DNA from: an uncultured Bacteroidaceae bacterium
GTDB taxonomy: Bacteria; Bacteroidota; Bacteroidia; Bacteroidales; Bacteroidaceae
DNA length: 64,000 nucleotides
Assembly: GCA_905235575.1 (NCBI GenBank)
Contig: CAJOLZ010000002.1
Coordinates: 173,248 to 237,247, forward strand
Reading direction: 5' to 3'
Shown here: positions 1 to 9,400 of the stretch, in pieces
Layout: the number at the start of each line of letters is the position of its first letter
Numbering within the stretch: the first letter of the stretch is position 1
Program-made: the position numbers and the translations under genes
The notes under the pieces: model-generated
What the model was told of the DNA's origin: nothing
Database searches by the model: none
Seen by the model: only the letters and a program-made list of their open reading frames with translations

Positions 1-144
1 CCCGAGCCTGAGATTATTAAGGTGACCGACGAGAAACGCATGACTCAGGTGAGAATCATGCGGGCTGTCTCCATCGTCCTTGCACTCTGTGCCACCGCGG
101 CCTTTGCTTGGGCTGTCTATAAACTAATTGACCTCTTGAGATGA
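1..144 (+). CDS. C-terminal end of a membrane protein upstream of batA (partial)
   Basis: Frame 1 is open from the first base to a TGA at 142-144 and gives 47 residues. They comprise a charged stretch followed by one hydrophobic helix (residues about 22-41) and a short basic tail, so this is the end of a protein with a C-terminal membrane anchor. The stop overlaps the batA start as ATGA, so the two genes are translationally coupled. In Bacteroidales the gene just before batA is usually a small membrane protein that follows moxR and a DUF58 gene. That role is inferred from position only, because too little of the protein is present to assign a family. Confidence 0.75.
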   Translation, partial: PEPEIIKVTDEKRMTQVRIMRAVSIVLALCATAAFAWAVYKLIDLLR

Positions 145-1139
145 CATTTGCTAATCCTTCATATCTGTTTCTGCTCCTGCTGCTGATACCTTACATCGTA
201 TGGTATTGGTTCAATCATCGCAAGGCTTTGCCTTCGATACAGGTGAGCTCAACCGTTGCTTTTGTGAAAGCACCTAAGAGCTTCAGAAACTACCTCTTAC
301 ATATTCCTTTCGTCCTTCGTCTGTTGGCTGCGACATTCGCTATTATTGCCTTGGCCCGACCTCAGACGACGAACCAGTTTACGAATAAGAACATCGAAGG
401 AATAGACATCATGCTTGCCATGGATGTCAGTACCAGTATGTTGGCCGAAGACCTGCGCCCGAATAGAATAGAGGCTGCAAAGCAGGTGGCCATTGAATTC
501 ATCAACGGTCGCCCGAATGACAACATCGGTCTGACACTCTTTGCAGGTGAGGCTTTCACGCAATGTCCCATGACCACAGACCATGCAGTCCTGCTGAATC
601 TGTTGAACGGAATGCGTGTCGACATGGCTCAGCGAGGCCTCATTGAGGACGGTACAACGATTGGCATGGGTATTGCCAACGCCGTTACCCGTCTGAAAGA
701 CAGCAAGGCGAAAAGCAAAGTGATTATTCTGCTGACGGACGGAACCAACAACTGCGGACAGATTAGTCCTAACACGGCTGCCGATATCGCAGCCAGTTTC
801 GGTATCCGTGTCTATACCATCGGTGTCGGCACCAACGGCACGGCACCTTATCCAATGTCGGTCGGAGGCCGCATTCATTATATGAACGTACCTGTCGAAA
901 TAGATACAAAGACACTTGCAACCATTGCCAAGGCAACCGGAGGCGAGTTCTACAGAGCAACCAACACGGAGAAACTTCATGAGGTCTATGCTCAGATAGA
1001 TCAGATGGAGAAGACAAAGATGAAGGTGCAGCAATATACCAAACACTACGAGGCATTCCAGAAGTATGCGATATGGGCTGTCATCTTCCTCCTGCTCGAC
1101 TTGCTGCTCAGAAATACCGTTCTTCGTAGAATACCATAA
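141..1139 (+). CDS. batA: BatA, von Willebrand factor A membrane protein
   Basis: A 332-residue inner-membrane protein. Two hydrophobic segments (about 8-24 and 57-73) precede a VWA domain, and a third helix lies at about 313-330. The MIDAS metal site is visible as DVSTS (D95, S97, S99), a Thr near 173 in DGTTIG, and LTDGT further on. BatA and BatB form a membrane complex with the TPR proteins BatC and BatE. The operon was named for aerotolerance in Bacteroides fragilis and is thought to act in envelope or stress functions. The start ATG overlaps the preceding stop, and 18 bases separate the gene from batB. Confidence 0.95.
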   Translation: MTFANPSYLFLLLLLIPYIVWYWFNHRKALPSIQVSSTVAFVKAPKSFRNYLLHIPFVLRLLAATFAIIALARPQTTNQFTNKNIEGIDIMLAMDVSTSMLAEDLRPNRIEAAKQVAIEFINGRPNDNIGLTLFAGEAFTQCPMTTDHAVLLNLLNGMRVDMAQRGLIEDGTTIGMGIANAVTRLKDSKAKSKVIILLTDGTNNCGQISPNTAADIAASFGIRVYTIGVGTNGTAPYPMSVGGRIHYMNVPVEIDTKTLATIAKATGGEFYRATNTEKLHEVYAQIDQMEKTKMKVQQYTKHYEAFQKYAIWAVIFLLLDLLLRNTVLRRIP

Positions 1140-1157
1140 ATAAGAGAAGAAGTTAAG

Positions 1158-2186
1158 ATGTTCAGATTCGAAAGTCCACAATATCTCTATTTGATTGCGT
1201 TCCAGCTTTTGCTTGTGGCGCTTCATTATTATTCGCTTTATCGTCGCAGAAAAAGTCTTCGTCGATATGGCGAGCCCGATTTGGTGAGACAACTCTATGT
1301 GGATGTATCCCGCATCCGCCCTGAGGTTAAGTTCTGGTTAGCACAGGCCGCACTTCTCTGTTTCATCGTTGCTTTGGCTCGTCCGCAATATGGCACGAAG
1401 GTCGAGACGCGTGAACGTCAGGGCATAGAAGCAATCATCGCACTCGATGTGAGCAATTCGATGCTTGCCGAAGACGTTAAACCCAACCGTTTGCAGAAGG
1501 CCAAGATGATGGTAAGCAACATGGTGGACGAGATGAAGGACGACAAGATCGGGCTCATCGTCTTTGCCGGTCAGGCCTTCACACAATTACCCATCACCAG
1601 CGACTACGTGAGCGCTAAGATGTTCCTCGAAACCATATCGCCTTCTATGATAAATGTTCAGGGCACCGACATCGCTGCTGCCATACGTTTGGCCATGCGA
1701 AGTTTCACGCCGCAGGACGATGTCAGCCGTGCTATTTTTGTGATAACAGACGGTGAAGATAACGAGGAACAAGGCATCGAGGCCGCAAAGGAAGCTGCCA
1801 AGATGGGGTTGCGCATCTATGTGCTGGGCATTGGTGACCCGGCCGGAGCACCTGTCCCCATCGAAGGTACCAATCAATATATTACGGATCAGCAGGGTAA
1901 CATCGTGATGTCAAAGCTGAGCGAAGAGATGTGTCGCGAGATAGCGCGTGCCGGCAACGGCTCGTACATCTATGTGGACAACAGCAGTTCGGCACAGAAG
2001 AAGCTCTCCGAACAACTCGATCGTCTTGCCAAGTCGACCATCGAAAGTCAGATATACAGCGAGTTCGACGAGCAGTTCCAGGGTTTTCTCCTTTTGGGAC
2101 TTCTCTTCCTATTCATCGATGCGCTCCTGCTTGAGCGCCGCAACCGACGTTTACACGTTTTCCAGAAACTCAAGAACAAGAAATGA
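1158..2186 (+). CDS. batB: BatB, von Willebrand factor A membrane protein
   Basis: A 342-residue paralogue of BatA with the same plan: N-terminal helices at about 10-26 and 60-76, a VWA domain with MIDAS motif DVSNS (D97, S99, S101) and ITDGED, and a C-terminal helix at about 312-328. VWA domains bind protein partners through the metal at this site; in this family the partners are probably the other Bat proteins. The stop overlaps the batC start, so expression is coupled. The two VWA genes in tandem followed by batC, batD and batE make the assignment firm. Confidence 0.95.
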   Translation: MFRFESPQYLYLIAFQLLLVALHYYSLYRRRKSLRRYGEPDLVRQLYVDVSRIRPEVKFWLAQAALLCFIVALARPQYGTKVETRERQGIEAIIALDVSNSMLAEDVKPNRLQKAKMMVSNMVDEMKDDKIGLIVFAGQAFTQLPITSDYVSAKMFLETISPSMINVQGTDIAAAIRLAMRSFTPQDDVSRAIFVITDGEDNEEQGIEAAKEAAKMGLRIYVLGIGDPAGAPVPIEGTNQYITDQQGNIVMSKLSEEMCREIARAGNGSYIYVDNSSSAQKKLSEQLDRLAKSTIESQIYSEFDEQFQGFLLLGLLFLFIDALLLERRNRRLHVFQKLKNKK

Positions 2187-2905
2187 TGAAACGATATCTA
2201 TTCATACTCTTTGCCCATCTGATTGCGTTCACGGCCATGGCACAGAACGACCGCGATTACATTCGTCGAGGTAACCGCTTGATGAAGGACACCGTGCCTG
2301 AGCGGTTGCAGGAGAAAAGCCAGAAGGCACAGGTGCAGTACCAGAAAGCGGTGGAATACGATAACACCAACGCCATAGCGCATTACGACCTGGGAAATGC
2401 CCTCCTCGTTCAGAATAAGGCCGAGGAAGCCATGAAGGAGTACGACACTGCAACGCGCTTCGAACGCGACAAGGGACGTCTGGCTCAGATGTACCACAAC
2501 ATGGGAGTAGTCATGCAGGGCGCAAAACAGTTCGACAAAGCTGTGGCCTACTATAAGCAGGCTTTGCGTAACGATCCTACGAACGATGAGACACGATACA
2601 ACTATGCACTCAGCCTATATCAGCTGAAGAAACAGCAGCAAGAGGGTGGGGGACAGAACAATCAAGACCAAGACGAGAACGGTCAGGACGAGAAACAACA
2701 ACAGGACAAGCAAGAACAGCAAAAGCAAGATAAGCAGAACGAACAGCAGGAGGAGCAGAAACCGCAGCCCGACCCCAATCAGATGAGTCGCGAGAACGCT
2801 GAACAACTGCTGAATGCTGCCATGCAAGACGAAAAAGAGACTCAAGAGAAAATGCAGCGCGTATTGGCTAATCCGCAGCAGAAACGCCTGCAGAAACAAT
2901 GGTAA
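2183..2905 (+). CDS. batC: BatC, TPR protein with Gln-rich tail
   Basis: A 240-residue exported protein. A signal peptide (about 1-20, ending AMA-Q) is followed by tetratricopeptide repeats (about 38-150), visible as the A-x-Y-x-L-G-N-A-L and Y-N-M-G-V patterns. A low-complexity tail of Gln, Glu, Lys and Asp fills about 150-195 before a short helical end. TPRs are protein-interaction modules, and BatC is believed to work with BatA/BatB in the periplasm. Two adjacent ATG codons (2183 and 2186) could start it; the first gives the ATGA overlap with batB that is typical of this operon. Confidence 0.9.
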   Translation: MMKRYLFILFAHLIAFTAMAQNDRDYIRRGNRLMKDTVPERLQEKSQKAQVQYQKAVEYDNTNAIAHYDLGNALLVQNKAEEAMKEYDTATRFERDKGRLAQMYHNMGVVMQGAKQFDKAVAYYKQALRNDPTNDETRYNYALSLYQLKKQQQEGGGQNNQDQDENGQDEKQQQDKQEQQKQDKQNEQQEEQKPQPDPNQMSRENAEQLLNAAMQDEKETQEKMQRVLANPQQKRLQKQW

Positions 2906-4734
2906 CCAACCGTAAGATGAAACGTTTTCATTTCATACTTTTCTTTTTTCTCCTCATCGCTGCAGCCACACGGGCTCAGGTGACGGTGGAGATGAAGGCT
3001 CCGCGACAGGCCGAGGTGGGGCAGCGCCTGCAGATTCGTTATGTCGTGAACTCCACCGACGTCAAGGATTTCAATGTCGGCGACTTTGAGGGACTTCGTG
3101 TGCTCTACGGCCCCAGCACGAGCAGTTCCACAAGTATTTCGATGATTAACGGAAAGACCAGTCGCTCGTCTACGATGACCTACACCTACACCCTCATTGC
3201 TACGGAGGAAGGTACCTTCAAATTGCCCGTAGCCAGCGTGAGTGTAAAAGGCAACACTTATCAGAGCAACTCGGCTTCCATCGAAATTCTTCCGGCGTCC
3301 GACGACACTCAGTCCTCGCAGCAACCGTCACGCGGCGAAAGTGGCTCTGCAAACCGTCAGGGCAGTGGTCAGGGAAAGGACCTCTACATGACTGTCACGG
3401 CGAGCAAACGTAAGGTCTACGAACAGGAGGCCGTCCTGCTCACCTACAAGATTTATACCCTCGTCAACCTTCAGCAGATATCCGGTGAGATGCCGCAGCT
3501 GGACGGATTCCACGTACAGGAGATAGATACCAGGGCGCAGATGTCGCTGAAATACGAGCGTGTGGATGGCCGCAACTATGGCACAGCCATCTGGCGTCAA
3601 TACTTGCTTTTCCCCCAGAAGACTGGCAAGATGCGCGTGCCTGCCATCTCGTTCGATACGCAGGTCGAGCAGGTAAATACGTCAATGGACCCCTTCGACG
3701 TCTTCTTCGGCGGCGGCAGTCTCTCGCAGATCGTACAGCGTACCATCGTTGCGCCGGCAGTTGAAATCGAAGTGGAACCGCTACCCACGCCTAAACCCGC
3801 TACCTTCTCGGGCGCTGTGGGCAAGTTCACCATCAGCGGCAGTCTGACACCCGAGCAAATCAACGCAAACGACGCAGCCACGTTGCGACTCACCGTGAGC
3901 GGACAGGGCAACATGAAGTTGCTGAAATCGCCCAAGATTAACTTCCCCAACGACTTCGAGGTTTACGACCCCAAGGAAACCGACAAGACACAGAACACGG
4001 CCAGTGGTGCGCGAGGCAACAAGATATTCGACTACATAGTGGTGCCGCGCCATGCCGGTGACTACTCGATACCTCCCGTAGCTTACACCTATTTCGACCC
4101 CGAAAAGTCGCAGTACATCACCGTTCAGACCGATTCCTTCTCCATCAGCGTTGCCAAGGGCAAAGGCCGCACCACAATGGTGACGCCCGAACAGGAGGAC
4201 CTGCAGGTCTTGAATAACGACATTCGTTACATCAAGCAGAAGCCCCTGCGCCAGCAGCGCGAAGGTGGTCTGCTGTTCGGCACGCGCAACTATTGGTTTG
4301 CCTACCTTGCAGCCCTCGTCATCTTCCTGTTTGTGCTGGGCGCATTTCGCCACATAGCTAAGGAGAACGCCAACATCTCGGGCCGTCGTCGCAAACGTGC
4401 CGGACGGGCTGCGTCGAAACGACTGCGCAATGCCGCCCGACTGATGAAGCAGCATGAGAGCCAGGCCTTCTACGACGAGGTGATGCACGCCCTGCTTGGC
4501 TATGCTGGCGACAAGCTCAACCTGCCCAACACGCTCCTGAACAAGGACAACGTGCAGGAGATGCTGCAGGAGCGGAACGTCGACGAGTCGCTCGTCAGCG
4601 GATTCATGAACGTGCTCGGCGAGTGCGAGTTTGCGCGCTATGCCCCGGGTGATCCCAACGCCACGATGGACAAGATCTTCGACGAAGCTTCGGAGGTAAT
4701 CAACAAACTGGATTCGGCAATCAAGAAAGCATAG
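2899..4734 (+). CDS. batD: BatD, oxygen-tolerance protein
   Basis: A 611-residue exported protein of the BatD family. A signal peptide precedes several beta-rich immunoglobulin-like segments (about 30-450). A membrane helix follows at about 468-490, then a basic cytoplasmic tail and a helical C-terminal domain. Two starts are possible: ATG 2899, which overlaps the end of batC by 7 bases, or ATG 2917, which begins directly at the signal peptide (MKRFHF). The second looks cleaner for export and the first suits operon coupling. The spacer to batE holds a 22-bp tandem repeat, described separately. Confidence 0.93.
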   Translation: MVTNRKMKRFHFILFFFLLIAAATRAQVTVEMKAPRQAEVGQRLQIRYVVNSTDVKDFNVGDFEGLRVLYGPSTSSSTSISMINGKTSRSSTMTYTYTLIATEEGTFKLPVASVSVKGNTYQSNSASIEILPASDDTQSSQQPSRGESGSANRQGSGQGKDLYMTVTASKRKVYEQEAVLLTYKIYTLVNLQQISGEMPQLDGFHVQEIDTRAQMSLKYERVDGRNYGTAIWRQYLLFPQKTGKMRVPAISFDTQVEQVNTSMDPFDVFFGGGSLSQIVQRTIVAPAVEIEVEPLPTPKPATFSGAVGKFTISGSLTPEQINANDAATLRLTVSGQGNMKLLKSPKINFPNDFEVYDPKETDKTQNTASGARGNKIFDYIVVPRHAGDYSIPPVAYTYFDPEKSQYITVQTDSFSISVAKGKGRTTMVTPEQEDLQVLNNDIRYIKQKPLRQQREGGLLFGTRNYWFAYLAALVIFLFVLGAFRHIAKENANISGRRRKRAGRAASKRLRNAARLMKQHESQAFYDEVMHALLGYAGDKLNLPNTLLNKDNVQEMLQERNVDESLVSGFMNVLGECEFARYAPGDPNATMDKIFDEASEVINKLDSAIKKA

Positions 4735-4755
4735 ACCATAAAATACAGAAATCCC

Positions 4756-5700
4756 ATGAACAGGATGCCCCATATAATGTATACAGATTTTACCACGCAT
4801 ACCGCTTCCTCGACAAGCAGCCCCGTGGAGCGCAGGTCAACACACCGTGGTCTTCAGGCTGTCGCACCGTGGTCTTCAGGCTGTCGCACCGTGGTCTTCA
4901 GGCCGTCGCAGCGTGCTGCGTTTTTAACATTTCCACAGTGCGTACTCCGTAGCCTCGCTATCTTGCTGATTTACATCGCTCTTCCTTTGTCAGCCTCCGC
5001 CATCGACATCGATAGTCTGAAAGTAGCTGCTGACAGTGCCTATGCACAGGAGAAATACGAAGATGCTGTAAAGATTTATTCGGAATTGACCGAGCAGACC
5101 GAGAATGCCGACGTGTATTACAATCTTGGCTGTGCCTATTATCGTATGGACGACATGGCGCACGCCATATTGTGGTTCGAGCGCGCTGCGATGTTGAATC
5201 CCTCCGACAAGGACATCAATTTCAACCTCGAACTGGCGCGTAGTAAGACCATCGACCGCATCACGCCGCGCCACGAAATGTTCTTCGGGTCGCTTTTCAA
5301 CTGGCTTTCGCAACTCTTCAGCCTGAGCCAGTGGGCCTTCGTCTGCATCGCCCTGTTCGTCCTCTCGCTTGTAGGGCTGGGGCTGTTTTTCTTCTCTGGT
5401 CGCTATCTGCTGCGCAAGGGCGGTTTCTATGCTGCAGTAGTCTTGTTCATGCTCACCATCGTTGCCAACCTGTGTGCCAACCACCGCAGGAACAGCCTCT
5501 TGAGCCATGACAGCGCCATCGTCGTAGCCTCTTCTGTGACGGTGAAAAGTACGCCCTCGCAGAGCGGAAACGATTTGTTCGTGCTGCACGAGGGCACTCG
5601 GGTGGAGATTCGCGACGCGTCGATGAAAGACTGGTGCGAGGTGCAGATTGCCGACGGCAAGGTGGGATGGCTGGAACGCTCGGCGATGGAGGAAATCTGA
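4756..5700 (+). CDS. batE: BatE, TPR and SH3-like membrane protein; N-terminus disturbed by repeats
   Basis: From about residue 66 this is a standard BatE. A signal or anchor segment (about 66-82) is followed by TPRs (about 85-160), two membrane helices (about 190-215 and 222-240) and a C-terminal SH3-like domain (about 252-312, ending GWLERS). The first 60 residues are abnormal: a 22-bp sequence repeated three times (4843-4908) and a fourth partial copy are read as protein. In-frame ATGs occur only at 4756, 4765 and 4777, with none between the repeats and the signal segment. Either the protein carries a repeat-encoded leader or a non-ATG start is used. Confidence 0.85.
   Translation: MNRMPHIMYTDFTTHTASSTSSPVERRSTHRGLQAVAPWSSGCRTVVFRPSQRAAFLTFPQCVLRSLAILLIYIALPLSASAIDIDSLKVAADSAYAQEKYEDAVKIYSELTEQTENADVYYNLGCAYYRMDDMAHAILWFERAAMLNPSDKDINFNLELARSKTIDRITPRHEMFFGSLFNWLSQLFSLSQWAFVCIALFVLSLVGLGLFFFSGRYLLRKGGFYAAVVLFMLTIVANLCANHRRNSLLSHDSAIVVASSVTVKSTPSQSGNDLFVLHEGTRVEIRDASMKDWCEVQIADGKVGWLERSAMEEI
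4843..4920. repeat. 22-bp tandem repeat array A (3.5 units)
   Basis: Units begin at 4843, 4865 and 4887, each exactly 22 bp, and are nearly identical to each other (CACCGTGGTCTTCAGG plus a six-base linker). A final half unit, CAGCGTGCTGCG, follows. The period and the CACCGTGG core match the other 22-bp arrays in this window. Here the right half of the core is altered, so the hairpin is weak. It lies inside the bat operon between batD and the batE signal peptide, so it cannot be a strong terminator here. Confidence 0.9.
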
Positions 5701-5751
5701 GAAATCAAGAGATTGGGAAAAGAAATTCGATAACAGCATAACGTAGTCAGG

Positions 5752-6447
5752 ATGGAGGAAATCACAACGTGGAGTAAGTCCATATTCTTTCTGCTCAACG
5801 GCAGCGACTCCCTCTATCTCGACGGTGTCTTCTGGACCATCACACGCACGGTCACGTGGGTGCCGCTCATGCTCATTACCTTATATATTGTGGTAAAGAA
5901 CAACGGATGGCGTCGCGCGCTGCTTCCCATCGCCGTCGTCTTGCTGCTCATCTGCTTCACCGACCAGTTTTCGAGCTCTTTTTGCAAACCCTTCTTCAGG
6001 ATTCTGCGTCCCACTCACGACCCATCGACAGCAACGATGGTGGACATTGTCAACGGCTATCGCGGCGGGCTTTACGGATTTTTCTCGAGCCATGCTGCCA
6101 ACACCTTTGCCTGCGCCACTTTCCTTTCGCTCCTATTCCGCTCGTGGAGCGTCTCGGCTTTCCTCTATATCTATGCCTTCCTGTGTAGCCTGAGCCGTAT
6201 ATACCTGGGTGTACATTCGCCCATAGATATCGGTGTCGGCACCCTTTTCGGTCTGCTCTCCGGCGCGCTTTTCTATTTCCTGTATTATCTAGCCGACAAG
6301 CGCTTCGGTCAGCCACGCACGTTCTTTTCCTCAGCCTATACTGCTTCGGGCTATCTCTACTCCGACTTAGTCCTGATACATTTAGGCTTTGCGCTCACCC
6401 TGCTCTACGTAGCCTTCAACGCCGTCTTCTTGGCGGCCAGTTATTGA
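5752..6447 (+). CDS. PAP2-family membrane phosphatase
   Basis: A 231-residue integral membrane protein with about five or six helices and the three PAP2 signature blocks: K79-x6-R86-P87, SSH (S112-H114) and SR-x5-H-x3-D (S148, R149, H155, D159). These residues form the phosphate-transfer site of lipid phosphatases such as undecaprenyl-pyrophosphate phosphatase and phosphatidylglycerophosphatase. The exact lipid substrate cannot be told from sequence. It starts 51 bases after batE and 24 bases separate it from the sensor kinase gene, so it may be co-transcribed with either. The second motif is SSHAAN rather than the usual PSGH. Confidence 0.88.
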   Translation: MEEITTWSKSIFFLLNGSDSLYLDGVFWTITRTVTWVPLMLITLYIVVKNNGWRRALLPIAVVLLLICFTDQFSSSFCKPFFRILRPTHDPSTATMVDIVNGYRGGLYGFFSSHAANTFACATFLSLLFRSWSVSAFLYIYAFLCSLSRIYLGVHSPIDIGVGTLFGLLSGALFYFLYYLADKRFGQPRTFFSSAYTASGYLYSDLVLIHLGFALTLLYVAFNAVFLAASY

Positions 6448-6471
6448 TAAATCCCTCAGTCGCCCACAGCC

Positions 6472-9400
6472 ATGAAACACCTGCTTCTGATATTGCTTCT
6501 GCTTCCTCTCGTGGCCTGTCAGCGTGTGCCTGAGAGTCTTCGCAACGAGGTGGACCGCTGCAACGAACGCTCGTATCACGACCGATATATCGACATCGAC
6601 AGTGCGCTGTGGTATGCGAAACGTGCTGAGCAACTCTCGGAAAACTATACCGACGGTCGGACCGAGGCAAAGATAAATCAAGCTTTCGTGCTCTATCAGC
6701 AGATGAAATTCGACGATGCGCTGGATTTGCTCTCTGTAATTGAAAAGACATCGAGGAACCAGTTCCTGCTGCTTGCCACACATATTCTGCAGATGAAGGT
6801 GGCACAGCGAGTGGGTGACGGTGAATCGTTCTTTGCCTACCGCAGCCGTTCGCGTCAGATACTCGACCGCATAGAAGAGGGGTTCGAACCTGTCTCACCT
6901 CACTATGCAGCCATGGTGAACCATGCCTTTTCAGAACTCCACATCGTTTCCAGTACGTATTACTATTACCTCGGCCTCGACTCCGCAGCCCAGGCCGAGA
7001 TACAGCAGGCGTACGATTATGTAAAGGACAGCCGTGACACCGCACAGTGGCTCAATTACAATTACATGTTGGGCAGCGGCGGACTCATCGTTGGCGAAAA
7101 GGACGAGGTCGTTCTGCGCGAATTTGAACATCTCTTTCTGACATATACCCTTGCCAAGGCCCGCAACTACACCTATTTCGAGGCAAACGCCCTGCAGTCG
7201 CTCGCGTCGATGATGGCTGACACCTGCGCAGCCAACCTGATACGGCAAGAGCAGACGGGTTCATTCAACTATCTCTCAACCGAGTATCCCACCGATGATG
7301 CGTCGGAAGACCTGAGCTTTGCCATGGCCCGACGCACTATCTACCTGTTCGAGAAGAATAAAGACCTCTATCAGACGGCCTGTGCCTACCGAACTTTGGG
7401 AGAGTTATACTTTGCAAATGAAGATTATGAACTTGCGCTCGACATCTTCAAGCTCGCTCTCAAAATGGTTGAAGACCAGCAAGAGACGAATCCGTCGACC
7501 GTGAATCCGTGGATTGCCAACATACGCGAAAAGCTCAGTCTTGCCTACAGTGCGCTCGGTGACAAGTATTATTCCGATGTGAACAGAAATATCTATCTCG
7601 ACTTGCTCGACGAATATCGTCAGAATTACGAGTCGGAAACTCGTCTTGCAGAACTGGAGCACGAAGTGACGTCCCTTCGCATCCGTATCTATATCCTTTT
7701 GCTGCTAATCGTTGTCACAGCCCTTCTGGCATGGCTCTTTGTGAAACGAATGAAGCGGTCAACACGCCGCAAGCTTGCGCATTTAGACCGCTTCGAAGAA
7801 TCGGAAGACTTCAAGAAGTTCTCGGAACACGTATCCGAAGTCTGCGCAGGACTCAGCGACGAAGCAGAGTTGCTTCAGGATGAGCTGAACGTGAGTCGCC
7901 TCCACATACAGAAGTACAAGGAAGAGAATGTGGAACGACGAGCCAAGGTCGCAATGGTTTACTCGATTATTCCCTATCTCGACCGTATGCAGGCTGAGGT
8001 AAAAAAAATAAAGCCGGACACTGCTGACAACAGCGACCGGCTGGAATATATCGGTGAACTGGCCGACGAAATAATGCACATAAACGAGACACTTACCGAC
8101 TGGATAAAGATGTCGCAGGGAAGTCTTGCTTTGCATATATCCACGTTCCCACTCAAAGAGGTTCTTGACGTGGTATCACTCTCTCGAAATTCCTTCGAAG
8201 AACGTGGCATCGCCCTTCACATTGCTGAATCAGATATTCAGGTAAAGGCAGATAAGGCCCTGACACTCTTCATGGTAAACACGCTTTTGGATAATGCCCG
8301 CAAGTTCACACCCGATGGGGGAGAGGTCGGCGTTTCAGTTGAAGGCGCGGATGATTACGTAGAGATTTCGGTAAGCGATACGGGTGTCGGGTTGAGCGAA
8401 GAAGACTGCGGCAAACTGAATGACAATAAAGTTTACGATGCTTCTGAGATAGGAAATGACGACGGCCGCAAGGGTTTCGGTTTCGGAATAATGAATTGCA
8501 AGGGAATAATAAACAAGTATCGCAAGACCTCGCGCCTTTTCGGCGTCTGTCAGTTTGGCGTCAACAGCCAGTTAGGGGCAGGCAGCCGTTTCTGGTTCAG
8601 ACTACCTCGCGTGCTGGCCTCGCTTCTCATCTTCTTTACCCTTCAGCCTGTTCATTCCGAAGACTTGACCAGCGATTTCGAGAGCATCTACGATTCGCTA
8701 TACACGGCAAATATCGATGGTCGATACGCTGAGGTTGTCTCAAAGGGAGAAGACTTCCTGAACCGATTGACTCCGCCATTCGATACAGCTTATGTAGTGC
8801 TGATTCACAACGAAACGGCCATTGCCGCCCTTGCCACCCAGCAGTGGGATATTTACAGGAAACACAACCAGGAATGTGTCCGTCTGCATCAGCTCTTTAC
8901 GCAAGACTCATCCATTCCAGCATATTGTGAGCAGATGCAGCACCTTCATTCCAATGGTATTCTCATCTATCTGTTCCTCATCCTGTTTTCCCTGACGGCT
9001 GCCATCCTCTTCTATCTGCTTTACCTCAGACATGGTCTGCGCTCTCGCAACATCTATGACCGTCTTTCGGAAGCGCTCAGCTCGTTGCTCAGCTCTGCGG
9101 ATAAGGCTGTGTCGTCTTATTCCGATTCGTCCCTGGCGCAACTGCGAGTATCTGTAGATGCAGACCACTTCGATGCAGAAAGAGACCGCATTGCCAATGC
9201 CGTGAAGGAAACTTCAGAAAATGACGAAAACCTCTCCAACCTTGCCAGCCGAGGCGTTGAACAGATTGCCGGACGATATACCGAAGTCCGAACGATTCTC
9301 GACAATCTCTTCAATCTTGAGGAGGAACGTCGCAAGGCTTTGTTCGAGGAAGACCGCATCTATGTGATGAACCAGATTCTCGATAATTCCCTCAGTACAA

